Assembly: GCA_963841885.1 (NCBI GenBank)
Contig: CAWJEK010000019.1
Coordinates: 62,001-126,000, forward strand
DNA length: 64,000 nt
Source: Bog-756 sp963841885
GTDB taxonomy: Bacteria > Actinomycetota > Acidimicrobiia > Acidimicrobiales > RAAP-2
Direction of reading: 5' to 3'
Shown: positions 47,556 through 55,173 of the stretch, piece after piece
Layout of the letters: each line of letters starts with the position of its first letter
Position numbering within the stretch: position 1 is the first letter of the stretch
Position numbers and translations under genes: made by a program
Notes under the pieces: generated by a model
Told to the model about the DNA's origin: nothing
Seen by the model: only the letters and a program-made list of their open reading frames with translations
Databases searched by the model: none

Positions 47556-47887
47556 TCTGGCGTTCCGAGATCTACGAGGTCGACCTGGGTGTCCCGGTCG
47601 GCCACGAGCCGGCTCGGCTCCGCCCGGGGCTGATCGTCTCCGCCGACCTCGTCAACAACGGCTCCGGACAGCTCGTGGGGGTCGTTCCGATTACCTCACG
47701 GGACTACGGACTCAGGAGCCACGTCGAACTCGAGCCGGGCATGAGCGGCCTCGATCACCTGTCGTTCGCTCGCTGCGACCAGGTCCGGATGATCGCGGTG
47801 CGACGACTCCGAACTCGGCGAGGTCGCGCACCTGCCGATGCGATGGAATCGATCGACCGGGCTCTGCGCTTCATCTCCGATCTCTGA
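47552..47887 (+). CDS. mazF: MazF/PemK-family endoribonuclease toxin
   Basis: The 111-residue protein starts at TTG 47552, overlapping the antitoxin stop. It has the MazF fold with IYEVDLG at the start, RPGLIVSADLVN, VVPITS and LSFARCDQVRMIAV. MazF toxins cleave mRNA at short motifs and arrest growth until neutralised by the antitoxin. Length is normal. Confidence 0.86.
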   Translation: MIWRSEIYEVDLGVPVGHEPARLRPGLIVSADLVNNGSGQLVGVVPITSRDYGLRSHVELEPGMSGLDHLSFARCDQVRMIAVRRLRTRRGRAPADAMESIDRALRFISDL

Positions 47888-47953
47888 CGGGATCGGAACG
47901 GTGGCTCCGGCCTCCAACCAGTCGTTCTCCGGGTGGGGGTTACCGAGGACTGA

Positions 47954-48523
47954 TCAGCGGACCTTCTGACAGAGGGCGTTCGCCCCGGCCAGATCGAACT
48001 CGGAGGGATCGAAGGGGCCGCCTATCCACTCGATGTAGTCCTCGTGCTCCTCGTGGGCAGGGTCACCGATGGCCTCGAGGAAGTGGGCGTAGCCGGAGTC
48101 GCCACCGACATCGTCGGGGGGACAGGCGTTCTCCCCATCGAGGACGACTGCGTACCTGAGACCGAAGTAGGACCAGGTCAGTTCCTCGACGACCACGTCG
48201 TGCTCCCAGTTGTCGCCGAAGTCGTAGTCGAAGACGAAGCGCCTCTCGTCCAGCAGTGCCTGCAGCACGGTGACGGTCTTCTCGTCGATCTCATCGTCGG
48301 GCCAGTCGTCGAAGTGCATCCCATAGTGCTTGCCGGAAACCTCGAAGGCGTGCAGGTGACTGTTGTTCCACCCCATGGCCGCGATCAGCATGTAGGCCAG
48401 CTTGGCCATCCGGACCGACCCGGGGACGAGCACCCGGCGCCACACCCCCGGCTCGACGTCACGCAGCTGGATACGGAGACGGAACACGCTCTGGCCGGGC
48501 GGCTGGGGGCTGTTGGAGGCCAC
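47954..48523 (-). CDS. plasmid pRiA4b ORF-3-like protein
   Basis: This 189-residue protein of the PF07929 family shows FRLRIQLRDVEPGVWRRVLV, the GWNNSHLHAF segment, FDYDFGDNWEHDV and CPPDDVGG. The family is widespread on plasmids and mobile DNA, but its function is unknown. It is convergent with the toxin gene. Confidence 0.88.
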   Translation of the reverse strand: MASNSPQPPGQSVFRLRIQLRDVEPGVWRRVLVPGSVRMAKLAYMLIAAMGWNNSHLHAFEVSGKHYGMHFDDWPDDEIDEKTVTVLQALLDERRFVFDYDFGDNWEHDVVVEELTWSYFGLRYAVVLDGENACPPDDVGGDSGYAHFLEAIGDPAHEEHEDYIEWIGGPFDPSEFDLAGANALCQKVR

Positions 48524-48618
48524 GGTCCGACCCTAGGTGAGCCCACCGGTCGTTCTCCATTCCCGGGTGGGACCAGATCAGATGATCACGGTGGGGCCAA
48601 GTTCGGTCGACATTCCCA

Positions 48619-49671
48619 CTACCAGTCAGCGGTGGAGCCGTCCGCCTCTTGGGAGGCCTGCCCGAGGTGGCCGTCCGGCTCCGGAGGTAGTGACCTTCGT
48701 CGAGGTCGTCCACTGTTCCGGGATGGGTCGGGCGCCAGTCCAGGTGCTGTCCGGTCGCCGAGTGGTCCCAGCCTTCGGACGATGTGGGGCGGCGTGAACT
48801 GGATCTCATGACTGACTGAAGCAACGAACGCCGCTGTCATCGGGTCCGGTCGGGCCCGCGTGTAGACCGAAATCGGCCTCACCACCGGGGGGCTGGGTCG
48901 GAGCAGGAGGCCCGGATAATTATCCGGGATGATGTTGGCGGGGACCAGGGTGATGCCGACTCCTTGCAAGGCTAGGGCGAGCGCAGACGGCCCCTGTTCG
49001 GTGCGGACGGCGATCTTCGGTTCGAATCCAGCGTCCTCGCACGCTCTGTCCAGTATCTGCGACAAGCCGCTCGGAGGGGTGAAGTGCACCCAGTCATGGT
49101 CAGAAAGATCCTCCATTCGTACGTTTGGCGGCTCATCACTCAGTTCAGCTCCGGGAGAGGCTGCGATGATGAACTCTTCGGCACCGAGTTCCTGCACGGG
49201 CCCTTCCCACCGTGACGGGATCGGACCGACGGCAACGTCGGCCTGGCCCGCATCCATGGCGGCCGCGAGGTCCGCCATGTGTCGGAACTCGACGAGGTGC
49301 ACCTGCAGATCCGGGTAGTTCCTCCGCCAGTTGCTGATCGCCGCGGGCAGAACGCCGACGCTGATCGAGAACAGGGTGGCGATGTGCAGTTCCCCGGACG
49401 ACACCCCTGAAGCCATCCTCGCCGCGCTCCGGGCCCGATCGGCGTAGGCGAGGCTTGCCCGGGCGTGGGGAAGCGCACTACGTCCGGCCGGCGTCAAGCG
49501 CACCGACCTCGGTAGTCGTTCCAGGAGTGGACCGCCGAACTCTCGCTCCAGAGCCTGGATCTGGCTGGACAGTCCCGGCTGCGTCACATGCAGAACTTGT
49601 GCGGCCGCAGTGAAGGAGCCCTCGTCGGCGACGGCGACGAAATACTCGAGCTGTCGCAGGCTGACGCCCAT
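48619..49671 (-). CDS. LysR-family transcriptional regulator
   Basis: The 350-residue protein has the N-terminal LysR helix-turn-helix (LRQLEYFVAVADEGSFTAAA, VTQPGLSSQIQALE) and a two-lobed ligand-binding domain. It is about 45 residues longer than usual; the Pro/Arg-rich tail after IQFTPP may be extra or the result of an indel. It diverges from an alpha/beta hydrolase gene, its probable target. Confidence 0.9.
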   Translation of the reverse strand: MGVSLRQLEYFVAVADEGSFTAAAQVLHVTQPGLSSQIQALEREFGGPLLERLPRSVRLTPAGRSALPHARASLAYADRARSAARMASGVSSGELHIATLFSISVGVLPAAISNWRRNYPDLQVHLVEFRHMADLAAAMDAGQADVAVGPIPSRWEGPVQELGAEEFIIAASPGAELSDEPPNVRMEDLSDHDWVHFTPPSGLSQILDRACEDAGFEPKIAVRTEQGPSALALALQGVGITLVPANIIPDNYPGLLLRPSPPVVRPISVYTRARPDPMTAAFVASVSHEIQFTPPHIVRRLGPLGDRTAPGLAPDPSRNSGRPRRRSLPPEPDGHLGQASQEADGSTADW

Positions 49672-49680
49672 AGCCCGATG

Positions 49681-49695
49681 TTATTGGAACGATAA
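49681..49695. promoter_or_regulatory. LysR-type palindrome
   Basis: TTATTGGAACGATAA is a 15-bp interrupted palindrome (TTAT-N7-ATAA) 10 bp before the LysR start. Size and place fit the recognition site of a LysR dimer, both for autoregulation and for control of the divergent hydrolase. Confidence 0.5.
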
Positions 49696-49807
49696 CGACG
49701 ATCTGTTGGACTGCCCAGGAGTCGAATTTTACGATCGCAGGAGACCGCAAGGTCGACCATATGCAGCTCCTAATGACGCCCGTCGTCCATGAACGGAAAG
49801 GCGGAAC

Positions 49808-50641
49808 ATGACCACTGACCAGAATTCGACCGACACCATCGTCCTGATCCACGGGCTGTGGATGACCCCCCTCGCATGGGAACACTGGGTAGCTCGCTAC
49901 GAGGCGCGTGGCTTCACGGTCCTGACCCCGGGCTATCCGGGCATCGAGCCGGGTACCGCCGGAGTGGCTGCATTGCGCGAGGATCCCTCCGGGCTCGCCC
50001 ACATCGGCGTTCGCGAGGTGATGGACCACCTGACGGAGATCATCGAGGGATTGGAATCGGCGCCGATCATCATGGGGCACTCATTCGGCGGAACCTTCGC
50101 CCAGCTTCTGGTGGGTAACGGCCTGGGCGTGGCAGGCGTGTCACTCGACGGTGCCGGGGTCAAGGGGATCAAGGCGATGCCCTTCTCGGAGATCAAGTCG
50201 ACGTTTCCCATCCTCAAGAACCCGGCGAACCGCCACAAGGGCGTACCTCTGACGCCCAAGGAGTTCCACTACGCGTTCACGAACACGCTGACCGAGGACC
50301 AATCCCAAGCCGCCTTCGACCGCTATGCGGCCCCGACCCCGGGACTCATCCTGTTCCAGGGCGGATTCGCCAACTTCGCACCGCATGCTGCGACCACCTA
50401 CGACTTCTCGAACGATGACCGGGCCCCGCTCCTGTTCGTCTCGGGTGGAAGCGATCACATCCTGCCTCCGAAGGTGCAGGAGGAGAATTACAGGAGGAAC
50501 ACCAAGCACTCGTCGGCGATCTCCGCCCACAAGGTGTTCCCCGGCCGGGATCACTACACCTGTGGCGAGGACGGATGGGAAGCGGTCGCCGACTTCGCCC
50601 TGGACTGGGCACTGAGCCCACGAGCGGGTGAACTCGACTGA
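49808..50641 (+). CDS. alpha/beta hydrolase
   Basis: The 277-residue enzyme has the oxyanion strand VLIHGLWM, nucleophile elbow GHSFGG, catalytic Asp in SGGSDHILPP and His in GRDHYTC. No signal peptide is present, so it is cytoplasmic. The substrate is unknown. It is divergent from the LysR regulator. Confidence 0.88.
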   Translation: MTTDQNSTDTIVLIHGLWMTPLAWEHWVARYEARGFTVLTPGYPGIEPGTAGVAALREDPSGLAHIGVREVMDHLTEIIEGLESAPIIMGHSFGGTFAQLLVGNGLGVAGVSLDGAGVKGIKAMPFSEIKSTFPILKNPANRHKGVPLTPKEFHYAFTNTLTEDQSQAAFDRYAAPTPGLILFQGGFANFAPHAATTYDFSNDDRAPLLFVSGGSDHILPPKVQEENYRRNTKHSSAISAHKVFPGRDHYTCGEDGWEAVADFALDWALSPRAGELD

Positions 50642-50682
50642 CGGCGGAACCACTGCGACCGTCTCATCACCGGTTCACCCCA

Positions 50683-51129
50683 TCAGGCATCATCGGATTT
50701 GGCGGCCGACAGTTCTGCGATCTGGGCCCTCGCTGCGGCCACCAGCTCCTCATTCGTGTGCGCGTGGCCCCACAAGCCCCAGCCCCCCTCGGTGGCCTCG
50801 GTCAACAGAACCCAGGTTCTCGCCGCTAGCGAGGCGTCATCCGCCGCCACAGCCACGAGTTCCGTGAACCGGCTGACGACGGCGAGCTGCTTTTCGCGGT
50901 CGAGTGCACCGGCGTTCGTCACGACTTGGACCCGCACGTGCGCCCCTTCGCCGTCCACGTTGGAGATGGTCGGTCCGTCCATCTCGTGGATGAAGCCCGC
51001 GGTGTTCTGTCGGAACATCGGGATGTCGGGGACACCTTCGATGTCCATCAGCGTCCGGGCCAGGTCACGGGCAAGTCGGTGGGGGTCGCCAAATGTCCCT
51101 GATGCGGCGTAGACATCGATCATCGGCAT
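50683..51129 (-). CDS. tautomerase-family protein
   Basis: The 148-residue protein begins Met-Pro (MPMIDVYAA), giving the N-terminal catalytic proline of the 4-oxalocrotonate tautomerase superfamily once Met is removed. Its length fits the two-repeat members. It starts 14 bp from a TetR-type operator and diverges from the TetR gene, so repression by that regulator is expected. Confidence 0.75.
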   Translation of the reverse strand: MPMIDVYAASGTFGDPHRLARDLARTLMDIEGVPDIPMFRQNTAGFIHEMDGPTISNVDGEGAHVRVQVVTNAGALDREKQLAVVSRFTELVAVAADDASLAARTWVLLTEATEGGWGLWGHAHTNEELVAAARAQIAELSAAKSDDA

Positions 51130-51142
51130 GAGTCTCTCCTAG

Positions 51143-51164
51143 CTATGTATGTATTCATACATAG
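51143..51164. promoter_or_regulatory. TetR-type operator
   Basis: A palindrome with perfect 9-bp arms (CTATGTATG / CATACATAG) around a 4-bp centre TATT lies between the divergent tautomerase and TetR genes. A weaker copy of the half-sites, CTATG-N8-CATAG, follows at 51176-51193. Confidence 0.75.
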
Positions 51165-51214
51165 TACTACCACGACTATGATCCCCTGCATAGTGGAGAG
51201 TCGGGAAAGACCTC

Positions 51215-51817
51215 GTGAGCGAGCCGGAAGTCACATCCAGTCGGGTTGACAGAGGACCCAAGGGCGCGGTGCGGGCCCGGATGATCGAAGGCGCCGTACG
51301 ACTTCTCGCCACCAGGGGGGTCGAGGGTACGTCATTCGCCGAAGTGCTCGAAGCCACGGGTTCGCCCCGCGGGTCCGTCTATCACCACTTCCCCGGCGGA
51401 AAACCCGAACTGCTCCATGCTGCGCTGGATCACGCCGGCAGGCAGGCGATGGACGCGATGGAGCTCACCCGTGGACAGCCGGCGGCGGTCGTGGTGGAGC
51501 GATTTCTCGCATTGTGGCGAGGTCTGTTGGACTACTCCGCACTGTCCGCCGGATGTGCAGTTGTCGCGGTCACGGTCGCAGCTGACGACGACGAACTCCT
51601 CGACCACGCCGGCGCCATCTTTCGTTCCTGGACAGACCACCTCGCCGACCTCTGCGTAGCCGGCGGCATGGAGTCGGGCCCGGCGCGACTGGCCGCGGTG
51701 ACCGTCATCTCAGCCACCGAGGGCGTCGTCGCCCTGTGTCGGGCGGAACGGAGCATCGAGCCCTTCGAGGAGGTTCGGACCGCTCTGACCTCCCTCGTCG
51801 ACAGCCTCTGCGCCTGA
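51215..51817 (+). CDS. TetR/AcrR-family transcriptional regulator
   Basis: This 200-residue regulator has the N-terminal helix-turn-helix IEGAVRLLATRGVEGTSFAEVLEATGSPRGSVYHHFPGGKPEL cut here as a whole into its helices 1-3, with the YHHF turn typical of TetR. The C-terminal ligand domain resembles the LmrA/YxaF type. It starts at GTG 51215 and probably represses itself and the tautomerase. Confidence 0.9.
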   Translation: MSEPEVTSSRVDRGPKGAVRARMIEGAVRLLATRGVEGTSFAEVLEATGSPRGSVYHHFPGGKPELLHAALDHAGRQAMDAMELTRGQPAAVVVERFLALWRGLLDYSALSAGCAVVAVTVAADDDELLDHAGAIFRSWTDHLADLCVAGGMESGPARLAAVTVISATEGVVALCRAERSIEPFEEVRTALTSLVDSLCA

Positions 51818-51859
51818 ATCGGAGCCCGCGCCGTCAACCGCTGGAAAAGCCCGGATCGG

Positions 51860-53074
51860 CTACTTGATGTGCACCCCGGAGATGGACCGGGCGATGATCA
51901 GCCGCTGGATCTCGCTGGTGCCCTCGAAGATGGTGAAGATCTTCGAGTCCCGGTGCCAGCGCTCCACCGGGTAGTCGCGCACGTAGCCGTAGCCACCCAG
52001 GATCTGGATGGCCTCCTCGGTGACGTGCACGGCGGTCTCGCCGGCGTAGAGCTTGGACATCGAGCCCTGGGCGGCGTCGAACTCCTTGCCGGTGGCGCCC
52101 ATCCACGAGGCCTGCCACACCAGGAGGCGGGAAGCCTCGATGCGGGTCCGCATGTCGGCCAGCTTGAAGGCGATGGCCTGGTTCTCGATGATGGGCCGAC
52201 CGAAGGCCTTGCGCTCCTTGGCGTAGTCGAGCGAGTACTCGAAGGCGGCCCGGGCGATGCCGAGGGCCTGGGCGCCGACCGTGGGACGGCTTCCCTCGAA
52301 GGTCTTCATGGCCGCCTGGCCACCGCTGCGCTTCCCCTCCCGGGCGCGGGCCAGCTTGGCGTCGAGCTTCTCCTTGCCGCCCAACAGGCAGTGGCCCGGC
52401 ACCCGGACGTCGTCGAAGATGACTTCGGCCGTGTGCGAGGCCCGGATGCCCATCTTGGAGAACTTCTGGCCCTGCGAGAGCCCCGGAGTGCCGGGGGGGC
52501 AGACGAAGCTGGCCTGGCCCCGCGAGCCGAGCTCGGGATCGACCGCCGCCACCACGACGTGGACGTCGGCCATGCCGCCGTTGGTGATCCACGTCTTGGT
52601 GCCGTTGATCACCCACTCGTCCTTGGCCTCGTCGTAGACGGCCCGGGTGCGCAGGGACGACACATCGGAGCCGGCGTCGGGCTCGGACACGCAGAAGGCG
52701 GCCGTCTGGATCTTGTCGGGGGTGCCGTAGCACTGGGGACCCCACTCCATCAGCTGCTCGGGGGTGCCGTTGCCGGCGATGCCGGCCAGACCGAGCGAAC
52801 TGCCCAGCAGGGCCAGGGCGATCCCGGCGTCACCCCAGGAGAGCTCCTCGGCGGCGACCGGGAGCGTCAGCCCGGTCGGGTCGGCGAAGCACTGGGCGAT
52901 GAAGTCGAAGGAGTACAGACCGTTCTGTGCCGCCTCCTCGATGATCGGCCAGGGCGTCTCCTCGCGCTCGTCCCACTCGTGGGCGGCGGGTCGGATCACG
53001 TTCTCCGCGAAGTCGTGGACCCACTTCTGGACCGTCAGCTGGTCCTCGTTGAGCTCCATCGAGAAATCCGTCAT
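51860..53074 (-). CDS. acyl-CoA dehydrogenase
   Basis: The 404-residue FAD enzyme starts at ATG 53074 with a GGAGAGGG ribosome-binding site. It shows CVSEPDAGSDVSSLRT and WVINGTKTWITNGG (flavin-binding region) and the C-terminal LGGYGYVRDYPVERWHRDSKI and FEGTSEIQRLIIARSI signature. It introduces the alpha-beta double bond in acyl-CoA beta-oxidation. A palindrome 100 bp upstream suggests control by a TetR-type fatty-acid regulator. Confidence 0.93.
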   Translation of the reverse strand: MTDFSMELNEDQLTVQKWVHDFAENVIRPAAHEWDEREETPWPIIEEAAQNGLYSFDFIAQCFADPTGLTLPVAAEELSWGDAGIALALLGSSLGLAGIAGNGTPEQLMEWGPQCYGTPDKIQTAAFCVSEPDAGSDVSSLRTRAVYDEAKDEWVINGTKTWITNGGMADVHVVVAAVDPELGSRGQASFVCPPGTPGLSQGQKFSKMGIRASHTAEVIFDDVRVPGHCLLGGKEKLDAKLARAREGKRSGGQAAMKTFEGSRPTVGAQALGIARAAFEYSLDYAKERKAFGRPIIENQAIAFKLADMRTRIEASRLLVWQASWMGATGKEFDAAQGSMSKLYAGETAVHVTEEAIQILGGYGYVRDYPVERWHRDSKIFTIFEGTSEIQRLIIARSISGVHIK

Positions 53075-53174
53075 GGCGCACCCTCTCCGTTCTGGCCGCA
53101 AGGCCCCTCGTGCACGGTCCGGACCGGAGTCGGCGCTGTGTGCGCATGCGCACCGCAGCCGGCGGTCCTGGTTT

Positions 53175-53190
53175 GTTACTCAATAGTAAC
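53175..53190. promoter_or_regulatory. palindrome upstream of acyl-CoA dehydrogenase
   Basis: GTTACT-CAAT-AGTAAC has perfect 6-bp arms about 100 bp upstream of the acyl-CoA dehydrogenase start. It is AT-rich in a very GC-rich surrounding and is the expected kind of site for a TetR-family regulator of fatty-acid genes. Confidence 0.5.
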
Positions 53191-53329
53191 CAAGATGGGG
53201 CGCGAACGGCAACCACCCGGTCACCGGGGGATGCGGGCGCGTGGGTGGGAAGCCGACCGTCGCGGTGGGCAGGGCCACGCGGCGGTCGGCGGGCGCCCGG
53301 TCGGGACCGGGCCGGGTCAGGAGGGCCGG

Positions 53330-53542
53330 CTACGCCTGGACGGGCCGGCGTACATCGACCGCCTGGAGGCCCTTGGGGCCCTCCTGCAGGTCGAACTCGA
53401 CGGCCTGGCCCTCCTCGAGGGATCGGAATCCGTTCATCTGGATGGCGGTGTGGTGCACGAACACGTCGGCTCCCCCATCGGGTTGGGAGATGAAGCCGAA
53501 GCCCTTCTCGGCGTTGAACCACTTGACTGTTCCGGAAGCCAC
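53330..53542 (-). CDS. cold-shock domain protein (CspA family)
   Basis: The 70-residue protein starts at GTG 53542 after AAGGAAAGGGGAA. It has the RNA-binding motifs KWFNAEKGFGFI (RNP1) and VFVHHTAI (RNP2). Cold-shock proteins act as RNA chaperones. It stands alone between the acyl-CoA dehydrogenase and cysS. Confidence 0.94.
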   Translation of the reverse strand: MASGTVKWFNAEKGFGFISQPDGGADVFVHHTAIQMNGFRSLEEGQAVEFDLQEGPKGLQAVDVRRPVQA

Positions 53543-53749
53543 GGTGGCGTTCCCCTTTCCTTCACCTGCGTGTGCTCGCAGAGCACCTCCGACGAGAGAT
53601 CGGCCACCCTCGGGCGCGCCGACCACCACCCACCGGCGGGGACTCTCCGACGGGCAAAACGCTAGCAGCCGCGGAATCGTCGATCGTCCCCTCGGAGCGC
53701 CCGGAACCGGTGTGTTCACACGGTGTTCATCCCCCCGAAATCGGGCACG

Positions 53750-55152
53750 TCAGCGACGACGGATCCGCGTCCCCCCGGCACCGTCCTCGACCAGCCACCC
53801 GGCCGCCTCGAGCTCGTCCCGCAGGGCGTCGGCCCGGGCCCAGTCCCGCCCGGCCCGCGCCTCGTCGCGGGCGGCCACCAGCGGCCGCGGCCCTTCGTCG
53901 ACCTCGTCGCCGGTGCCGGCTCCCAGCCGCAGCCCGAGGGCGGCGGCCAGGACGGACGCCGTGCGGGCGGTGCGGGCGGCCCCGTCGGGGTCGCCGGCAT
54001 CGGCCGCCGCGTTGGCCCGCCGCGCCAGGTCGAACACCGTGGCCAGGGCCCCGGGGGTGTCGAGGTCGTTGTCCATGGCCTCCGTGAAGGCCGACACGGC
54101 GCCGGACCGTCGAGGTCACCCTCGGCCGACGTCGGTCCGGTCGACGAGCGGACCCGACGCCAGCGGATCGGCCAGGCCGAAGCGCCGGGCCAGCTCGTCG
54201 AGCCGGGCCAGGCCCGCCTCGGCCTGGGCGATGGTGTCCGGCGTCACCTCGATCGGCGACCGGTAGTGGGAGCGGAGGACCAGGAGCCGGTAGGCCCGGG
54301 CGTCCGACTCGCTCCAGCAGGTCGGCGAGCGACGTGAAGTTGCCCAGCGACTTGGACATCTTCTCCCCGCCGACGGTCACCCACCCGTTGTGCATCCAGT
54401 GCCGGGCGAACTCCTTGCCGTCGGCCACGGCCTGGGCCCGCTCGTTCTCGTGGTGCGGGAACATCAGGTCCTGGCCACCGCCGTGGAGTTCGAAGCCCTC
54501 GCCCAGCAGGTCGAGCGACATGACCACGCACTCGGTGTGCCAGCCGGGCCGGCCCGCGCCCCACGGCGCCTCCCAACTGGGCTCGCCCGGCTTGGCCTTC
54601 TTCCACAGCACGAAGTCGAGCGGCGACCGCTTCTCCTCGTCGGCCTCGATCCGGGCGCCGGCCCGCAAGGACTCGAGCGGCTGGCGGGCCAGCAGTCCGT
54701 AGCCGGGCACGTCGAGCACCGACAGGTAGACGCCGGTGGCCGTCTCGTAGGCCACGCCCCGCCCGACCAGGTCGGCGATCAGGGCGATCATGCGGTCGAC
54801 GTAGGCGGTGGCGTGGGGCGTCTCGTCGGGCCGCAGCACGCCGAGGGCGTCCATGATCTCCCACCACAGGGTCTCGTTGGCGGCCGTGAACTCGTCGATC
54901 GGCACGCCGCGCTCGGCCGCCCGCTCGATGATCTTGTCCTCGATGTCGGTGATGTTGGAGACGTAGGTCACGTCCAGGCCGCTGAACAGCAGGTAGCGGC
55001 GGAGCACGTCGAAGACCAGGGAGAACCGGCCGTGGCCGAGGTGGGGCACGCCGTCGACCGTCGGCCCGCACACGTAGAGGCGAGATCCGCCCGGGCTGCC
55101 GGGGCCGGAGCGGGGCCACCTCGCCGGTGGCGGTGTCGTGGAGCTGGAGCAC
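53750..55152 (-). CDS. cysS: cysteine--tRNA ligase (several frameshifts)
   Basis: This class I synthetase charges tRNA-Cys. Visible are CGPTVDGVPHLGHGR (HIGH signature and first zinc Cys), WHTECVVMS, HHENE and KMSKSLGNF. The reading passes through at least three frames: N-terminus LQLHDTATGEVAPLRP, then from about 55105 the main frame, a break after TSLADLLERV (about 54310), and another near 54115 before the C-terminal helices that end at 53750. The start is GTG 55152, only 21 bp from the divergent valS start. The intact motifs and normal overall length argue for sequence errors, not a pseudogene. Confidence 0.88.
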
Positions 55153-55155
55153 GCA

Positions 55156-55169
55156 GGGTACGGTAACCC
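55156..55169. promoter_or_regulatory. palindrome shared by cysS and valS starts
   Basis: GGGTACGGTAACCC sits centrally in the 21-bp gap between the divergent start codons. It contains a -10-like TACGGT reading towards valS and TACCGT towards cysS, 7-9 bp from each start, consistent with back-to-back leaderless promoters. Confidence 0.5.
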
Positions 55170-55173
55170 GATC

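Noticed and set aside
49019..49029. GGTTCGAATCC, the T-loop sequence of a tRNA
   Set aside because: It lies inside the LysR coding region, and no acceptor, D or anticodon stem can be formed around it.
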